Source of the DNA: Trachythela sp. YZ-2020
Taxonomy: Eukaryota; Cnidaria; Anthozoa; Malacalcyonacea; Clavulariidae
DNA: 64,000 nucleotides
Direction of reading: 5' to 3'
NCBI GenBank assembly: GCA_016169945.1
Contig: JADLSH010000355.1
Span: 1,855,501 to 1,919,500 of the forward strand
Below are positions 11,673-23,345 of the stretch, in pieces. The notes under the pieces were generated by a model. The model did no database searches, was not told the DNA's origin, and saw only the letters and a program-made list of their open reading frames with translations. Positions within the stretch are counted from its first letter, which is position 1, and every line of letters starts with the position of its first letter. A program made the translations under genes and the position numbers.

Positions 11673-11870
11673 ATACACAAGCTCTGGATATGAGGTATTC
11701 TGCATTCTGATTGGTTCTCTACCAGCAGGATATCAGCTCATATCCTGCTAGTAGAGAAAAGTAGAAAAATGGCTGGCAGATTTGGACAATTAAATGAAGA
11801 GGAAATTCAAGTTTTACTTGAAAAAAGCATGCCAAAATGTTCTGTTCATATCCAGAGCTTGTGTATATGA
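11673..11870 (+). mobile_element. ~200-bp MITE carrying a short start-codon ORF (plus copy)
   Basis: This is the same element as at 11334-11535 in opposite orientation, with the ATACACAAGCTCTGG termini intact. A 33-codon reading frame runs from ATG 11769 to TGA 11868-11870, beginning MAGRFGQLNEEEIQVLLEKS. From memory of family patterns this resembles the N-terminus of Crypton/DUF3504-type tyrosine-recombinase proteins common in cnidarian genomes, so the element may be an internal deletion of such a transposon. It is followed at 11875-11940 by a CTCGTCG-rich palindrome. Confidence 0.7.
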
Positions 11871-12084
11871 CTCGTCGTATATGACTGATAGCCGACTCGG
11901 CGCTATCGCGCCTCGTCGGCTATCAGCTCAACGACTCGAGTTCGTAGAATAACTGTTAATTATTGATAGGTCATGTAAGTTCATCGGAGCACAAGGGTGG
12001 CAATCAGACGTCGTGGAGATGAAAGGACGAGATGAAAAGACGTTAGAACAAGCTGACGAAGTGGATGAAAGTGAATGGGATGAC

Positions 12085-12166
12085 TAAAGCCTGTTTTCCA
12101 CAAGCCGAAATTTGTTTTTCTCTTCGCTTCGCGTGAACAAATTCGCCTAGTGGAAAACGGGCTTTA
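12085..12166. mobile_element. 82-bp hairpin MITE
   Basis: Termini TAAAGCCTGTTTTCCAC and GTGGAAAACGGGCTTTA are complementary with one mismatch, around a TTCGCTTCGCG centre. From 12167 to about 13900 I see only AT-rich unassigned sequence; open frames there have no recognisable motif. Confidence 0.75.
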
Positions 12167-13935
12167 AACAATGACTAATTAATGAATACTAATTAATCTT
12201 AAGATGGTCTTATACAAAATCTTTCAAATCTATATTTGTGATTTTTAAAAAAAATAAAAATTAAATTGTTACAGCCTTGACTTTATCAGATCTGTATAAT
12301 TTTAAACGGAAAAGTATATGCAAGACTAAGAAATCCAGCTTATTCTACACCATCTTAGGGTGAAACCGTGATATTACCCTAAGCAAATTAAGCCTATGCT
12401 GTTTGTTTAATCTATATTGTCTTTTTGCTCTATTATGTTGCTCTATGTAAGTTACTCTAATATATGCTAAAGCTTTGACCTCGATATTGCGTGCAGGATA
12501 TATAAAAAAGTATCTAAGTCATCTTAATTGCATTTTCGAGGTTGACAATGTATGCATTTCTCTTGGAGATGAACTAAAGGAATTGAGTTATATTCAATGG
12601 TTATCAAAGAATAACAGTTTTAGTGCGACTATTAAATTGTAAACATTTCTAGAATTCAGGGTGTAGAATCTTAATTATGACTCCTTTGTCAATAGTTCTA
12701 GTTCACATGCTAGACAATGTTATTTAATAATAATATAATATATTTAATATTTGTGACAACATTAAAGTTATTCAAGGTTTTTATCATTATTATTAATCTA
12801 GTTATCATGTTTAAAAAGTACACTCTTTTCAACATGGAGAGCGTAACAGATTTTGCTATATTTTAAGAGGAAAAAAGAAATATTATTTTTCTATAAGACC
12901 ACCTTAATTAATAAACTGGGATTAGAATATAAATGGTCATTCCAGAAAAAAACTCTTAGAAAGCTGAAATTATGAAAATATATTTAATGTGATGTATTAA
13001 AATTGTTCTATTTCTCATGCATTTTCAAAAGTACCTTTCAAATCATGCTTATTTCACAATTATAACAGTTCTAATATATGTATTTATATTTAATGAATTA
13101 ATGGTAATTTGTCTCAATAAATTCAATAGTATTACTATTTCTTCATATTTTATATACCTATTATTTGGCCGAGGACCAAAATGTTGTAATACGTACTGCA
13201 CGCCTGAGTATGGCATGTGGAGTTTCGAGAAAATCCCACACCTAACTTTTTTGAAAACTTGGCAACTATGACAATGTAGAAAGCAATAGCAAAATAACAA
13301 AAGTGACATGGGCCACCTGGCAATTTCTAGAGAGTGTGGAGTGCCGACTTTTGCCCCACATCGAAGCACTCTGGTTTGCTACTTTGCTATGCCGCTGCTG
13401 CCTACCAAAATGAGGCTGGGACTGGCATACATACCCCTCCTCCCACCAGCAGGGTTTCAATGATTGAGTGTGTAACTTCAGTAATATAAAGAGCTCAGTG
13501 TAATCCAAATAGCACTCCTGTTGCTTTCAAGACCAGTGTCAATCTGAATTCTGAAAACCGTGCTCAGGCGAGGAGACTGGGACAGGGCCACATCGTTTCT
13601 GTCATGCGCAGAAGTGTGAAATTACAAAATGGCGTTCTGTTACTTCAAATTCGAGTTCAAATGTAATTTGAACAAATTGTACAAGATTTTTCATCAAGAG
13701 TGGATTTAAATCGTGTACCTTATCTATCAAGAGCATACTACATGTATTTTTGAATCTCACTGTCGACAGTGGTAAGTTTTATTACCATAAAATCTATGTA
13801 AAGTCATGGAGGTTATGCCCGCAGGGTGCAGATAAAAGGTCGCCACTTGTTTCCATCTACCAAACTGACGTTACGTCATTTTTTCAACTTTGAAGTAAAG
13901 TTAAAAACTTTGTAACTGACTGCCCTAACCCTACG

Positions 13936-14649
13936 AGGTCGGGAATCTTCGAGTTAAGCCCTTCGAGTTAAGCCCCTCGAGTTAAGCCCTTTTCGAGTTA
14001 AGCCCCGACCACGCCCCTTTCCCCCCCCCCGACCACGCCCTTTTCCAAAAAGGGCTTAACTCGAAGAACGAAACACGATTTGGATCATTCGAGTTAAGCC
14101 CCGGGGCTTAACTCGAAGTTTGACAAAATTGTTGTTGCTCGAGTTAAGCCCCGACTTTTGAAGTATGTCAACGACTCAACGAGTGCAATAAGTAGAGGTC
14201 CGACCAAGGATTGAACCCAGGTCTCCCAGCTTGAAAGGCAAGCGTGGTGACCACGACACCACAAGTGCTGGTGTGGATAAACGAACCGCCAAAAGTATGA
14301 AAAACCTAAAATAGTGTTAACGATATAATAGTTGTGATTGTTTTTGATAGTCGTGTTACATTAGAGATTTATACGTTCTTTTCGGGAGAAATGTCTGTGT
14401 TTTGGCTATTTTGTATTGAAAATTTGACAATTTAATATTGCCTCGTTGACATACTTCCAAAGTCGGGGCTTAACTTGAGCAACAACAATTTTGTCAAACT
14501 TTAACCCAAATCGTGTTTCATTCTTCGAGTTAAGCCCTTTTTGAAAAAGGGCGTGGTCGGGGCAAAGAAGGGCGTGGTCGGGGCTTAACTCGAAAAGGGC
14601 TTAACTCGAGGGGCTTAACTCGAAGGACTTAACTCGAAGATTCCCGACC
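13936..14649. mobile_element. ~714-bp foldback element with TTCGAGTTAAGCCC repeats
   Basis: The outer ends GAGGTCGGGAATCTTCGAG and CTCGAAGATTCCCGACCTC are exact complements. The arms, each about 200 bp, are built from repeated TTCGAGTTAAGCCC / GGGCTTAACTCGAA blocks plus GACCACGCCC boxes. The centre (about 14160-14455) holds a tRNA-like segment. Short CCCTAAC/ACCCTAAC tracts lie just outside both ends (13920s and 14650-14690). Confidence 0.85.
14200..14272 (-). other. tRNA-like segment inside the foldback element
   Basis: The minus strand reads GTGGTGTCGTGGTCACCACG (A-box-like), a CTTTCAA anticodon-loop-like segment and GGGTTCAATCC (B-box-like). The spacing suits a degenerate tRNA or SINE head, with a Glu-like loop. 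The acceptor stem pairs poorly, so I do not call a functional tRNA. Confidence 0.45.
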
Positions 14650-15180
14650 TCAACCCTACAACCTACCCTAACCCAAAACCTAACCCTAACCAAATCAAGA
14701 AAAACGAATATGGAAATCTTTTGTGTAACGTCAGTTTCATAGATGGAAACAAGTGAAAACCTAGATAATTATTACAATAATTATTACTTAATATCATATT
14801 GATATATAATTAATATAGTATATTAATAAATAAATATAATATATTTTTAATATTGATATTGATATAAATATAGATTATGGAAAATTGACAATTTGACCTA
14901 AAAAGGGATAAAAACCGCCTATTTTGAGTGTAAATGGGGGTTTGTCGGAAATTTACGAGGCTCCCCCGCCCACCGGAGACTTTGCCCCCCCCCCACCAGA
15001 AAACGTGAATTTCCCGAGCAACAAAAACCATACGCAGAGGTGGGTACAGTCAAATTTGTCTGAGCTATAAAATTATTTAGTCTGCGTACATGTTTACTAG
15101 TTTGTGACCAAAATTATATCTGGTTTAATAAGACAATTTTTCCAAAAGGCAGTTCACATATTTTTCTTGTTTTTCATATA

Positions 15181-15508
15181 TATACAGGATGTATCCGAAA
15201 AAAGGTAATCCAACTTTGACTGGTTGCTGTGCGTCAAATACTGGGTTAAATGATTTAATTTTTAAGAACAACTCTTTAGCTTCCCAACGATGCTTTTCTT
15301 GTTTCATCACGGACAAAATTGACCGAATACTTGTCTGTTAAAACTTGTTTGTCAAAATTGCATTCTTCCACCGATGGGAATTAACCCACGCAAATCGAAG
15401 CAAATTTAATTCCCAAAAGGCTCAGTTGAGCTCAATCATTTAACCCGGTATTTGATGCACAGCAACCAGTCAAAGTTGGATTTCCCTTTTTTTTATACAC
15501 CCTGTATA
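15181..15508. mobile_element. 328-bp MITE with ~75-bp inverted repeats
   Basis: The ends TATACAGGATGTAT and ATACACCCTGTATA lead into complementary arms containing ATCCAACTTTGACTGGTTGC. TA or TATA flanks would fit Tc1/mariner-like target choice, but I cannot exclude another superfamily. Confidence 0.75.
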
Positions 15509-15829
15509 ATGTTCTGATTATTGCAGGGTTAATATAGTCTGTGAAAAATTGTGGCATTCCTTGTCAACCCCCAGCTGAGCTACCCAGATCTCTGATTGGT
15601 CTCCTTTGAACTTAACAGTTCTGATTATCAAGAAACTTTGGAACTTGACGTTGAAAATACAAAATATATTTACTTGACACTCGGAGTTCATTGAAATGTT
15701 CACCCTTCTAGATGCTTCAAATCATTATACTTTCGATACAGAAGTTTAAATTAATAGTAATTGTATGAGGATATCTGCTTTGTTTACATTAACTCGAAAC
15801 ACTTTGTGAAATATGATGGAAAAAAGAGC

Positions 15830-16060
15830 ATGAAGCAATGTCTTCCCGAAGTACACAAAGTGTTTTTTGTGTCTGTTCCAACGAGTTCCGCCACTGCAGA
15901 AAGAAGTTTTAGTGTCGTGCGTAATTATATATCGAGTCGTATCTGAAAACAACCTTAAAGGCTAAATAGTAGAATGTTTGCTGCTATTGATAATGTTTGT
16001 ACCGATAGCATAGCAAAAGAGTTTGTAAAACTAAATGAACAGCCGCGCGTTTACTTCGGA
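15830..16060 (+). pseudogene. hAT transposase relic (C-terminal dimerisation region)
   Basis: The frame around 15848-15946 reads LPEVHKVFFVSVPTSSATAE followed by RSFSVVRNYISSR. The SSATAERSFS signature is typical of the hAT C-terminal dimerisation domain. Stops follow at once (15944 and beyond), and downstream in-frame fragments such as SIAKEFVKLNEQ suggest a decayed copy. No catalytic N-terminal part is visible. It is a plausible past source of machinery for the hAT-type MITEs in this window. Confidence 0.75.
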
Positions 16061-16424
16061 ACAAATATATAACAATTTCAAACGGTTGTTATTGGAACAG
16101 AAGAAAAATGACGCAAAGCCAGTTTCTATACGAGTAAATATGAAAGTGCCCTTTTTCAAGATTCTGTCCCCACTGTCCTGGGTTCCTTCCAGCACCCCTG
16201 ATTTTATTTATGTTAACAGTACTATTGACCATGATTTGGTGTAATTTAACAACAGAGTGCATGCAATATTTTCCACCAGAAACTTTGTAAAAAGCAATCA
16301 GCATCCGAAGCCAGATTGAATATCTTATGACCAAGGTTTAGGTGGATGAATATTTCGAGTGAAATATTATATACAATATTTTAGACATGAACAGGAACGG
16401 CTGCAAAAAGTGCAACTTTAAGTC

Positions 16425-16470
16425 CTCCGACAGGAATTGAACCTGCTGCCCTGCGATTCGCAGGTTCAAT
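16425..16470 (-). other. Fragment resembling a tRNA T-arm and acceptor
   Basis: The minus strand reads GCAGGTTCAATTCCTGTCGG, a good B box with a 5-bp stem and 7-base loop. No matching D-arm or anticodon arm is present upstream, so it is probably a SINE remnant. Confidence 0.35.
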
Positions 16471-16745
16471 CGACCGACTGATTGATCCTGACTGACATAC
16501 TGATAGACCAACCAACTGAACTAAGACTGACCGATAGCCAACTGACTGATTGACCAACCAACCAACCCATCCACCATCCGATGGACTGGCCAATCACCCG
16601 CCCTAATGACTGGCCGACCAACCAACGCAGACAGACTTACCGACCGACCGACCGACTAACTGATTGACAACAAACCAACTGAACGACTAGCTGGCCAGCC
16701 AACCCGCAGACTGACCAACTCATGTTTGACTGACAAACTGCCTGA
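16470..16745. repeat. Degenerate GACT/GACC tetranucleotide tract
   Basis: About 275 bp dominated by CTGACTGA, CCGACCGA and CCAACCAA steps. Low complexity, no stable longer unit. Confidence 0.8.
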
Positions 16746-17079
16746 TCGACCAAGGGTTTTTAGCAATTTTTTCATAAAATTATCATTGTACATTTTCTTA
16801 GGATCGTTCGCCTTGACTAGAATCATGGATGGTTGTCACCTGGGGTACTGTGCATTTTGACTTGCTGGTATCTCACATAAACCATTGGCCAACATAAATA
16901 GAACAATCACCATAATTTCCTGTAAAACCTTTGAATACAACACACAGATCGGTTGGCTGAAGAGCTGTTTGATATCCTTAAGTCTTGGTAAGTATTAGCA
17001 GTTTTCATTATATAGCTATCCAGTATGAATATAGTTTTCTTCCAGTATTAAATAACACTTGGCCAATAAGGGATGGCCC

Positions 17080-17129
17080 TTACTGAACTTCTAGAAAGAA
17101 CAGTTTGGAACTGACAGAGCTATCCAGTA
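17080..17129 (-). repeat. Fragment of the ~110-bp minisatellite unit, left of a hAT MITE
   Basis: It reads CTTCTAGAAAGAACAGTTTG then GACAGAGCTATCCAGTA, the reverse-orientation unit. The remainder of the unit continues at 17518 after the inserted MITE. Confidence 0.85.
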
Positions 17130-17517
17130 CATAGGCGGATTTTCAAATTTTGCTCTGGGGGGGTGCCGAAAATTTAGGGGGGGTGCCAAAAATTTAGGGG
17201 GGGGAGGTGAGCGACAGGGTGCGTAGCGCCGCCGAGTAACCTGCAGCAGGAGTCTGGGGGCACAGTTGCCAATGGGGGGAAGGGGGCAAAGCCCCCAGAA
17301 AATTTTGAGATTTTTGGTCAAAATCCTTATTTAGTTCAAAATCCTTGTTTTTAGTCTTACTTAGTTCAAAATCTTTATTTCAATCACACCACTGTCATTT
17401 ATCCCAATGAGCATTTAAATTTTTTTGGGGGGGTGCAAATTTCTCTAGGGGGGGTGGAAAGCTTTTTGGGGGGGTGCAAAATATTTTTGAAGTGCACTTA
17501 CAGAAAATCCGCCTATG
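17130..17517. mobile_element. 388-bp hAT-type MITE with perfect 8-bp target duplication
   Basis: Termini CATAGGCGGATTTTC and GAAAATCCGCCTATG are perfect complements. The element is flanked by ATCCAGTA at 17122-17129 and 17518-17525, and removing the element plus one copy restores a normal minisatellite unit. The interior carries several GGGGGGGTGC blocks. An 8-bp duplication and CA(G)nGGCGGAT-like ends are hallmarks of hAT elements. Confidence 0.9.
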
Positions 17518-17726
17518 ATCCAGTATAAATAAAACTAATTTAGTTCATGGTTGAGAATTACACAATGTTTCTCCTTCTCTAGCTTAGATGATTGTGATGA
17601 AGAATTAAAACTGAAACAAGATGGTCTTGAAACAAAAATCTGTAGAAGACGAGATTGTTGAAGGTTAGTCTTGTTGAGAGTTTTCATTGGTGCATAGTTA
17701 CTATCTGGCAGTGTCTCTTGTTAACC

Positions 17727-17764
17727 CATTAGCTTACAAATTGCACCCTACTTTAGTGTTACTC
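17727..17764 (+). mobile_element. Left part of a TTAACCCATTA MITE, broken by the satellite
   Basis: It reads TTAACCCATTAGCTTACAAA then CCCTACTTTAGTGTT, matching the first third of intact copies. It is preceded by the usual CAGTGTCTCTTG spacer. The matching interior (ACTCTGTCTAACGCCAGGC) resumes at about 23325, beyond the satellite. Confidence 0.75.
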
Positions 17765-20700
17765 TGACTGGTGGGTAAAATCACATGAGGGGATGGGTTG
17801 GCCATTCGTAGTTGTTCGATGTCACTTCGGCTTGATTTTCCTGGTTGGTCGTGCAAAGTAGGCAAGCCTGCAGTTCAATTCTGCATGGCAAGCTCTGCCC
17901 TTCGGGTGCAAGGCCTGTTAAACACGATGAATCAGGAATAACCATGCAAAATTGTCATTGAATCTCCACTAATGTGACCAGCTTTTCGCCTGTGTGGCTT
18001 GATCTATAGCTTTCTACGATCTTTGTCATTTCTAATTGGCAGTTAGTATAAAAAATCTGCCTGCATTCATATTTATATTTGAGTTGTATAAATTAGCACC
18101 AGAATGACAACTCTGACTGGTGGGTAAAATCACATGAGGGGATGGGTTGGCCATTCGTAGTTGTTCGATGTCACTTCGGCTTGATTTTTCTGGTTGGTCG
18201 TGCAAAGTAGGCAAGCCTGCAGTTCAATTCTGCATGGCAAGCTCTGCCCTTCGGGTGCAAGGCCTGTTAAACACGATGAATCAGGAATAACCATGCAAAA
18301 TTGTCATTGAATCTCCACTAATGTGACCAGCTTTTCGCCTGTGTGGCTTGATCTAGCTTTCTACGATCCTTGTCATTTCTAATTGGCAGTATTTAGTATA
18401 AAAAATCTGCCTGCATTCATATTTATATTTGAGTTGTACAAATTAGCACCAGAATGGCAACTCTGACTGGTGGGTAAAATCACATGAGGGGATGTGTTGG
18501 CCATTCGTAGTTGTTCGATGTCACTTCGGCTTGATTTTTCTGGTTGGTCGTGCAAAGTAGGCAAGCCTGCGGCTCAATTCTGCATGGCAAGCTCTGCCCT
18601 TCGGGTGCAAGGCCTATTAAACACGATGAATCAGGAATAACCAGGCAAAATTGTCATTGAATCTCCACTAATGTGACCAGCTTTTCGTCTGTGTGGCTTG
18701 ATCTAGCTTTCTACGATCCTTGTCATTTCTAATTGGCAGTTAGTATAAAAAATCTGCCTGCATTCATATTTATATTTGAGTTGTATAAATTAGCACCAGA
18801 ATGACAACTCTGACTGGTGGGTAAAATCACAGGAGGGGATGGGTTGGCCATTCGCAGTTGTTCGATGTCACTTCGGCTTGATTTTTCTGGTTGGTCGTGC
18901 AAAGTAGGCAAGCCTGCAGTTCAATTCTGCATGGCAAGCTCTGCCCTTCGGGTGCAAGGCCTGTTAAACACGATGAATCAGGAATAACCATGCAAAATTG
19001 TCATTGAATCTCCACTAATGTGACCAGCTTTTCGCCTGTGTGGCTTGATCTAGCTTTCTACGATCCTTGTCATTTCTAATTGGCAGTTAGTATAAAAAAT
19101 CTGCCTGCATTCATATTTATATTTGAGTTGTACAAATTAGCACCAGAATGGCAACTCTGACTGGTGGGTAAAATCACATGAGGGGATGTGTTGGCCATTC
19201 GTAGTTGTTCGATGTCACTTTGGCTTGATTTTTCTGGTTGGTAGTGCAAAGTAGGCAAGCCTGCAGCTCAATTCTGCATGGCAAGCTCTGCCCTTCGGGT
19301 GCAAGGCCTATTAAACACGATGAATCAGGAATAACCAGGCAAAATTGTTATTGAATCTCCACTTGTGACCAGCTTTTCGCCTGTGTGGCTTGATCTAGCT
19401 TTCTACGATCCTTGTCATTTCTAATTGGCAGTTAGTATAAAAAATCTGCCTGCATTCATATTTATATTTGAGTTGTATAAATTAGTACCAGAATGACAAC
19501 TCTGACTGGTGGGTAAAATCACATGAGGGGATGGGTTGGCCATTCGTAGTTGTTCGATGTCACTTCGGCTTGATTTTCCTGGTTGGTCGTGCAAAGTAGG
19601 CAAGCCTGCAGTTCAATTCTGCATGGCAAGCTCTGCCCTTCGGGTGCAAGGCCTGCTAAACACGATGAATCAGGAATAACCAGGCAAAATTGTCATTGAA
19701 TCTCCACTAATGTGACCAGCTTTTCGCCTGTGTGGCTTGATCTAGCTTTCTACGATCCTTGTCATTTCTAATTGGCAGTTAGTATAAAAAATCTGCCTGC
19801 ATTCATATTTATATTTGAGTTGTACAAATTAGCACCAGAATGGCAACTCTGACTGGTGGGTAAAATCACATGAGGGGATGTGTTGGCCATTCGTAGTTGT
19901 TCGATGTCACTTCGGCTTGATTTTTCTGGTTGGTCGTGCAAAGTAGGCAAGCCTGCGGCTCAATTCTGCATGGCAAGCTCTGCCCTTCGGGTGCAAGGCC
20001 TGTTAAACACGATGAATCAGGAATAACCATGCAAAATTGTCATTGAATCTCCACTAATGTGACCAGCTTTTCGCCTGTGTGGCTTGATCTAGCTTTCTAC
20101 GATCCTTGTCATTTCTAATTGGCAGTATTTAGTATAAAAAATCTGCCTGCATTCATATTTATATTTGAGTTGTACAAATTAGCACCAGAATGGCAACTCT
20201 GACTGGTGGGTAAAATCACATGAGGGGATGTGTTGGCCATTCGTAGTTGTTCGATGTCACTTCGGCTTGATTTTTCTGGTTGGTCGTGCAAAGTAGGCAA
20301 GCCTGCGGCTCAATTCTGCATGGCAAGCTCTGCCCTTCGGGTGCAAGGCCTATTAAACACGATGAATCAGGAATAACCAGGCAAAATTGTCATTGAATCT
20401 CCACTTGTCACCAGCTTTTCGTCTGTATGGCTTGATCTAGCTTTCTACGATCCTTGTCATTTCTAATTGGCAGTTAGTATAAAAAATCTGCCTGCATTCA
20501 TATTTATATTTGAGTTGTATAAATTAGCACCATAATGGCAACTCTGACTGGTGGGTAAAATCACATGAGGGGATGGGTTGGCCATTCGTAGTTGTTCGAT
20601 GTCACTTCGGCTTGATTTTTCTGGTTGGTCGTGCAAAGTAGGCAAGCCTGCAGTTCAATTCTGCATGGCAAGCTCTGCCCTTCGGGTGCAAGGCCTATTA

Positions 20701-23320
20701 AACACGATGAATCAGGAATAACCAGGCAAAATTGTCATTGAATCTCCACTAATGTGACCAGCTTTTCGCCTGTGTGGCTTGATCTAGCTTTCTACGATCC
20801 TTGTCATTTCTAATTGGCAGTTAGTACAAAAAATCTGCCTGCATTCATATTTATATTTGAGTTGTATAAATTAGCACCAGAATGACAACTCTGACTGGTG
20901 GGTAAAATCACATGAGGGGATGGGTTGGCCATTCGTAGTTGTTCGATCTCACTTCGGCTTGATTTTCCTGGTTGGTCGTGCAAAGTAGGCAAGCCTGCAG
21001 TTCAATTCTGCATGGCAAGCTCTGCCCTTCGGGTGCAAGGCCTGTTAAACACGATGAATCAGGAATAACCAGGCAAAATTGTCATTGAATCTCCACTAAT
21101 GTGACCAGCTTTTCGCCTGTGTGGCTTGATCTAGCTTTCTACGATCCTTGTCATTTCTAATTGGCAGTTAGTACAAAAAATCTGCCTGCATTCATATTTA
21201 TATTTGAGTTGTATAAATTAGCACCAGAATGACAACTCTGACTGGTGGGTAAAATCACATGAGGGGATGGGTTGGCCATTCGTAGTTGTTCGATGTCACT
21301 TCGGCTTGATTTTTCTGGTTGGTCGTGCAAAGTAGGCAAGCCTGCAGTTCAATTCTGCATGGCAAGCTCTGCCCTTCGGGTGCAAGGCCTATTAAACACG
21401 ATGAATCAGGAATAACCAGGCAAAATTGTCATTGAATCTCCACTAATGTGACCAGCTTTTCGCCTGTGTGGCTTGATCTAGCTTTCTACGATCCTTGTCA
21501 TTTCTAATTGGCAGTTAGTACAAAAAATCTGCCTGCATTCATATTTATATTTCAGTTGTATAAATTAGCACCAGAATGACAACTCTGACTGGTGGGTAAA
21601 ATCACATGAGGGGATGGGTTGGCCATTCGTAGTTGTTCGATGTCACTTCGGCTTGATTTTTCTGGTTGGTCGTGCAAAGTAGGCAAGCCTGCAGTTCAAT
21701 TCTGCATGGCAAGCTCTGCCCTTCGGGTGCAAGGCCTGTTAAACACGATGAATCAGGAATAACCAGGCAAAATTGTCATTGAATCTCCACTAATGTGACC
21801 AGCTTTTCGCCTGTGTGGCTTGATCTAGCTTTCTACGATCCTTGTCATTTCTAATTGGCAGTTAGTATAAAAAATCTGCCTGCATTCATATTTATATTTG
21901 AGTTGTACAAATTAGCACCAGAATGGCAACTCTGACTGGTGGGTAAAATCACATGAGGGGATGGGTTGGCCATTCGTAGTTGTTCGATGTCACTTCGGCT
22001 TGATTTTTCTGGTTGGTCGTGCAAAGTAGGCAAGCCTGCAGTTCAATTCTGCATGGCAAGCTCTGCCCTTCGGGTGCAAGGCCTGTTAAACACGATGAAT
22101 CAGGAATAACCAGGCAAAATTGTCATTGAATCTCCACTAATGTGACCAGCTTTTCGCCTGTGTGGCTTGATCTATAGCTTTCTACGATCTTTGTCATTTC
22201 TAATTGGCAGTTAGTATAAAAAATCTGCCTGCATTCATATTTATATTTGAGTTGTATAAATTAGCACCAGAATGACAACTCTGACTGGTGGGTAAAATCA
22301 CATGAGGGGATGGGTTGGCCATTCGTAGTTGTTCGATGTCACTTCGGCTTGATTTTTCTGGTTGGTCGTGCAAAGTAGGCAAGCCTGCAGTTCAATTCTG
22401 CATGGCAAGCTCTGCCCTTCGGGTGCAAGGCCTGTTAAACACGATGAATCAGGAATAACCATGCAAAATTGTCATTGAATCTCCACTAATGTGACCAGCT
22501 TTTCGCCTGTGTGGCTTGATCTAGCTTTCTACGATCCTTGTCATTTCTAATTGGCAGTATTTAGTATAAAAAATCTGCCTGCATTCATATTTATATTTGA
22601 GTTGTATAAATTAGCACCAGAATGACAACTCTGACTGGTGGGTAAAATCACATGAGGGGATGGGTTGGCCATTCGTAGTTGTTCGATGTCACTTCGGCTT
22701 GATTTTTCTGGTTGGTCGTGCAAAGTAGGCAAGCCTGCAGTTCAATTCTGCATGGCAAGCTCTGCCCTTCGGGTGCAAGGCCTATTAAACACGATGAATC
22801 AGGAATAACCAGGCAAAATTGTCATTGAATCTCCACTAATGTGACCAGCTTTTCGCCTGTGTGGCTTGATCTAGCTTTCTACGATCCTTGTCATTTCTAA
22901 TTGGCAGTTAGTATAAAAAATCTGCCTGCATTCATATTTATATTTGAGTTGTATAAATTAGCACCAGAATGACAACTCTGACTGGTGGGTAAAATCACAT
23001 GAGGGGATGGGTTGGCCATTCGTAGTTGTTCGATGTCACTTCGGCTTGATTTTCTGGTTGGTCGTGCAAAGTAGGCAAGCCTGCAGTTCAATTCTGCATG
23101 GCAAGCTCTGCCCTTCGGGTGCAAGGCCTATTAAACACGATGAATCAGGAATAACCAGGCAAAATTGTCATTGAATCTCCACTAATGTGACCAGCTTTTC
23201 GCCTGTGTGGCTTGATCTAGCTTTCTACGATCCTTGTCATTTCTAATTGGCAGTTAGTATAAAAAATCTGCCTGCATTCATATTTGAGTTGTATAAATTA
23301 GCACCAGAATGACAACTACT
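17765..23320. repeat. 347-bp satellite array, about 16 units
   Basis: Units repeat every 345-350 bp with high identity. Landmarks per unit are CTCTGACTGGTGGGTAAAAT, TTGTTCGATGTCACTTCGGC, CTGCCCTTCGGGTGCAAGGC and ATCTGCCTGCATTCATATTT. Two subtypes exist: A (GGATGGGTTGG, CTGCAGTTCAA) and B (GGATGTGTTGG, usually CTGCGGCTCAA). A 60-61-codon minus-strand frame (starting MPTLH) is open in nearly every unit, but it shares the identity of the whole unit and I do not call it a gene. The array begins and ends inside TTAACCCATTA-family MITE sequence. Confidence 0.95.
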
Positions 23321-23324
23321 GTTT

Positions 23325-23345
23325 CACTCTGTCTAACGCCAGGCA
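23325..23345 (+). mobile_element. Continuation of the split TTAACCCATTA MITE
   Basis: ACTCTGTCTAACGCCAGGC is the middle of the MITE. The sequence then diverges and the right terminus is not recognisable. From 23345 to about 24040 the only other item is a weak fragment of the same family (about 23605-23670). Confidence 0.6.

Noticed and set aside
13920..14690. Interstitial telomeric repeat
   Set aside because: Only a few imperfect CCCTAAC steps are present, too short and irregular to call.
15830..16060. A functional hAT transposase
   Set aside because: Only the dimerisation motif is present, immediately followed by stops; no catalytic domain.
17765..23320. A family of 60-residue proteins (starting MPTLH) encoded by each satellite unit on the minus strand
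   Set aside because: The frame is conserved only to the same degree as the surrounding non-coding part of the unit, and some units change its start or length. Homogenisation of a satellite explains it.
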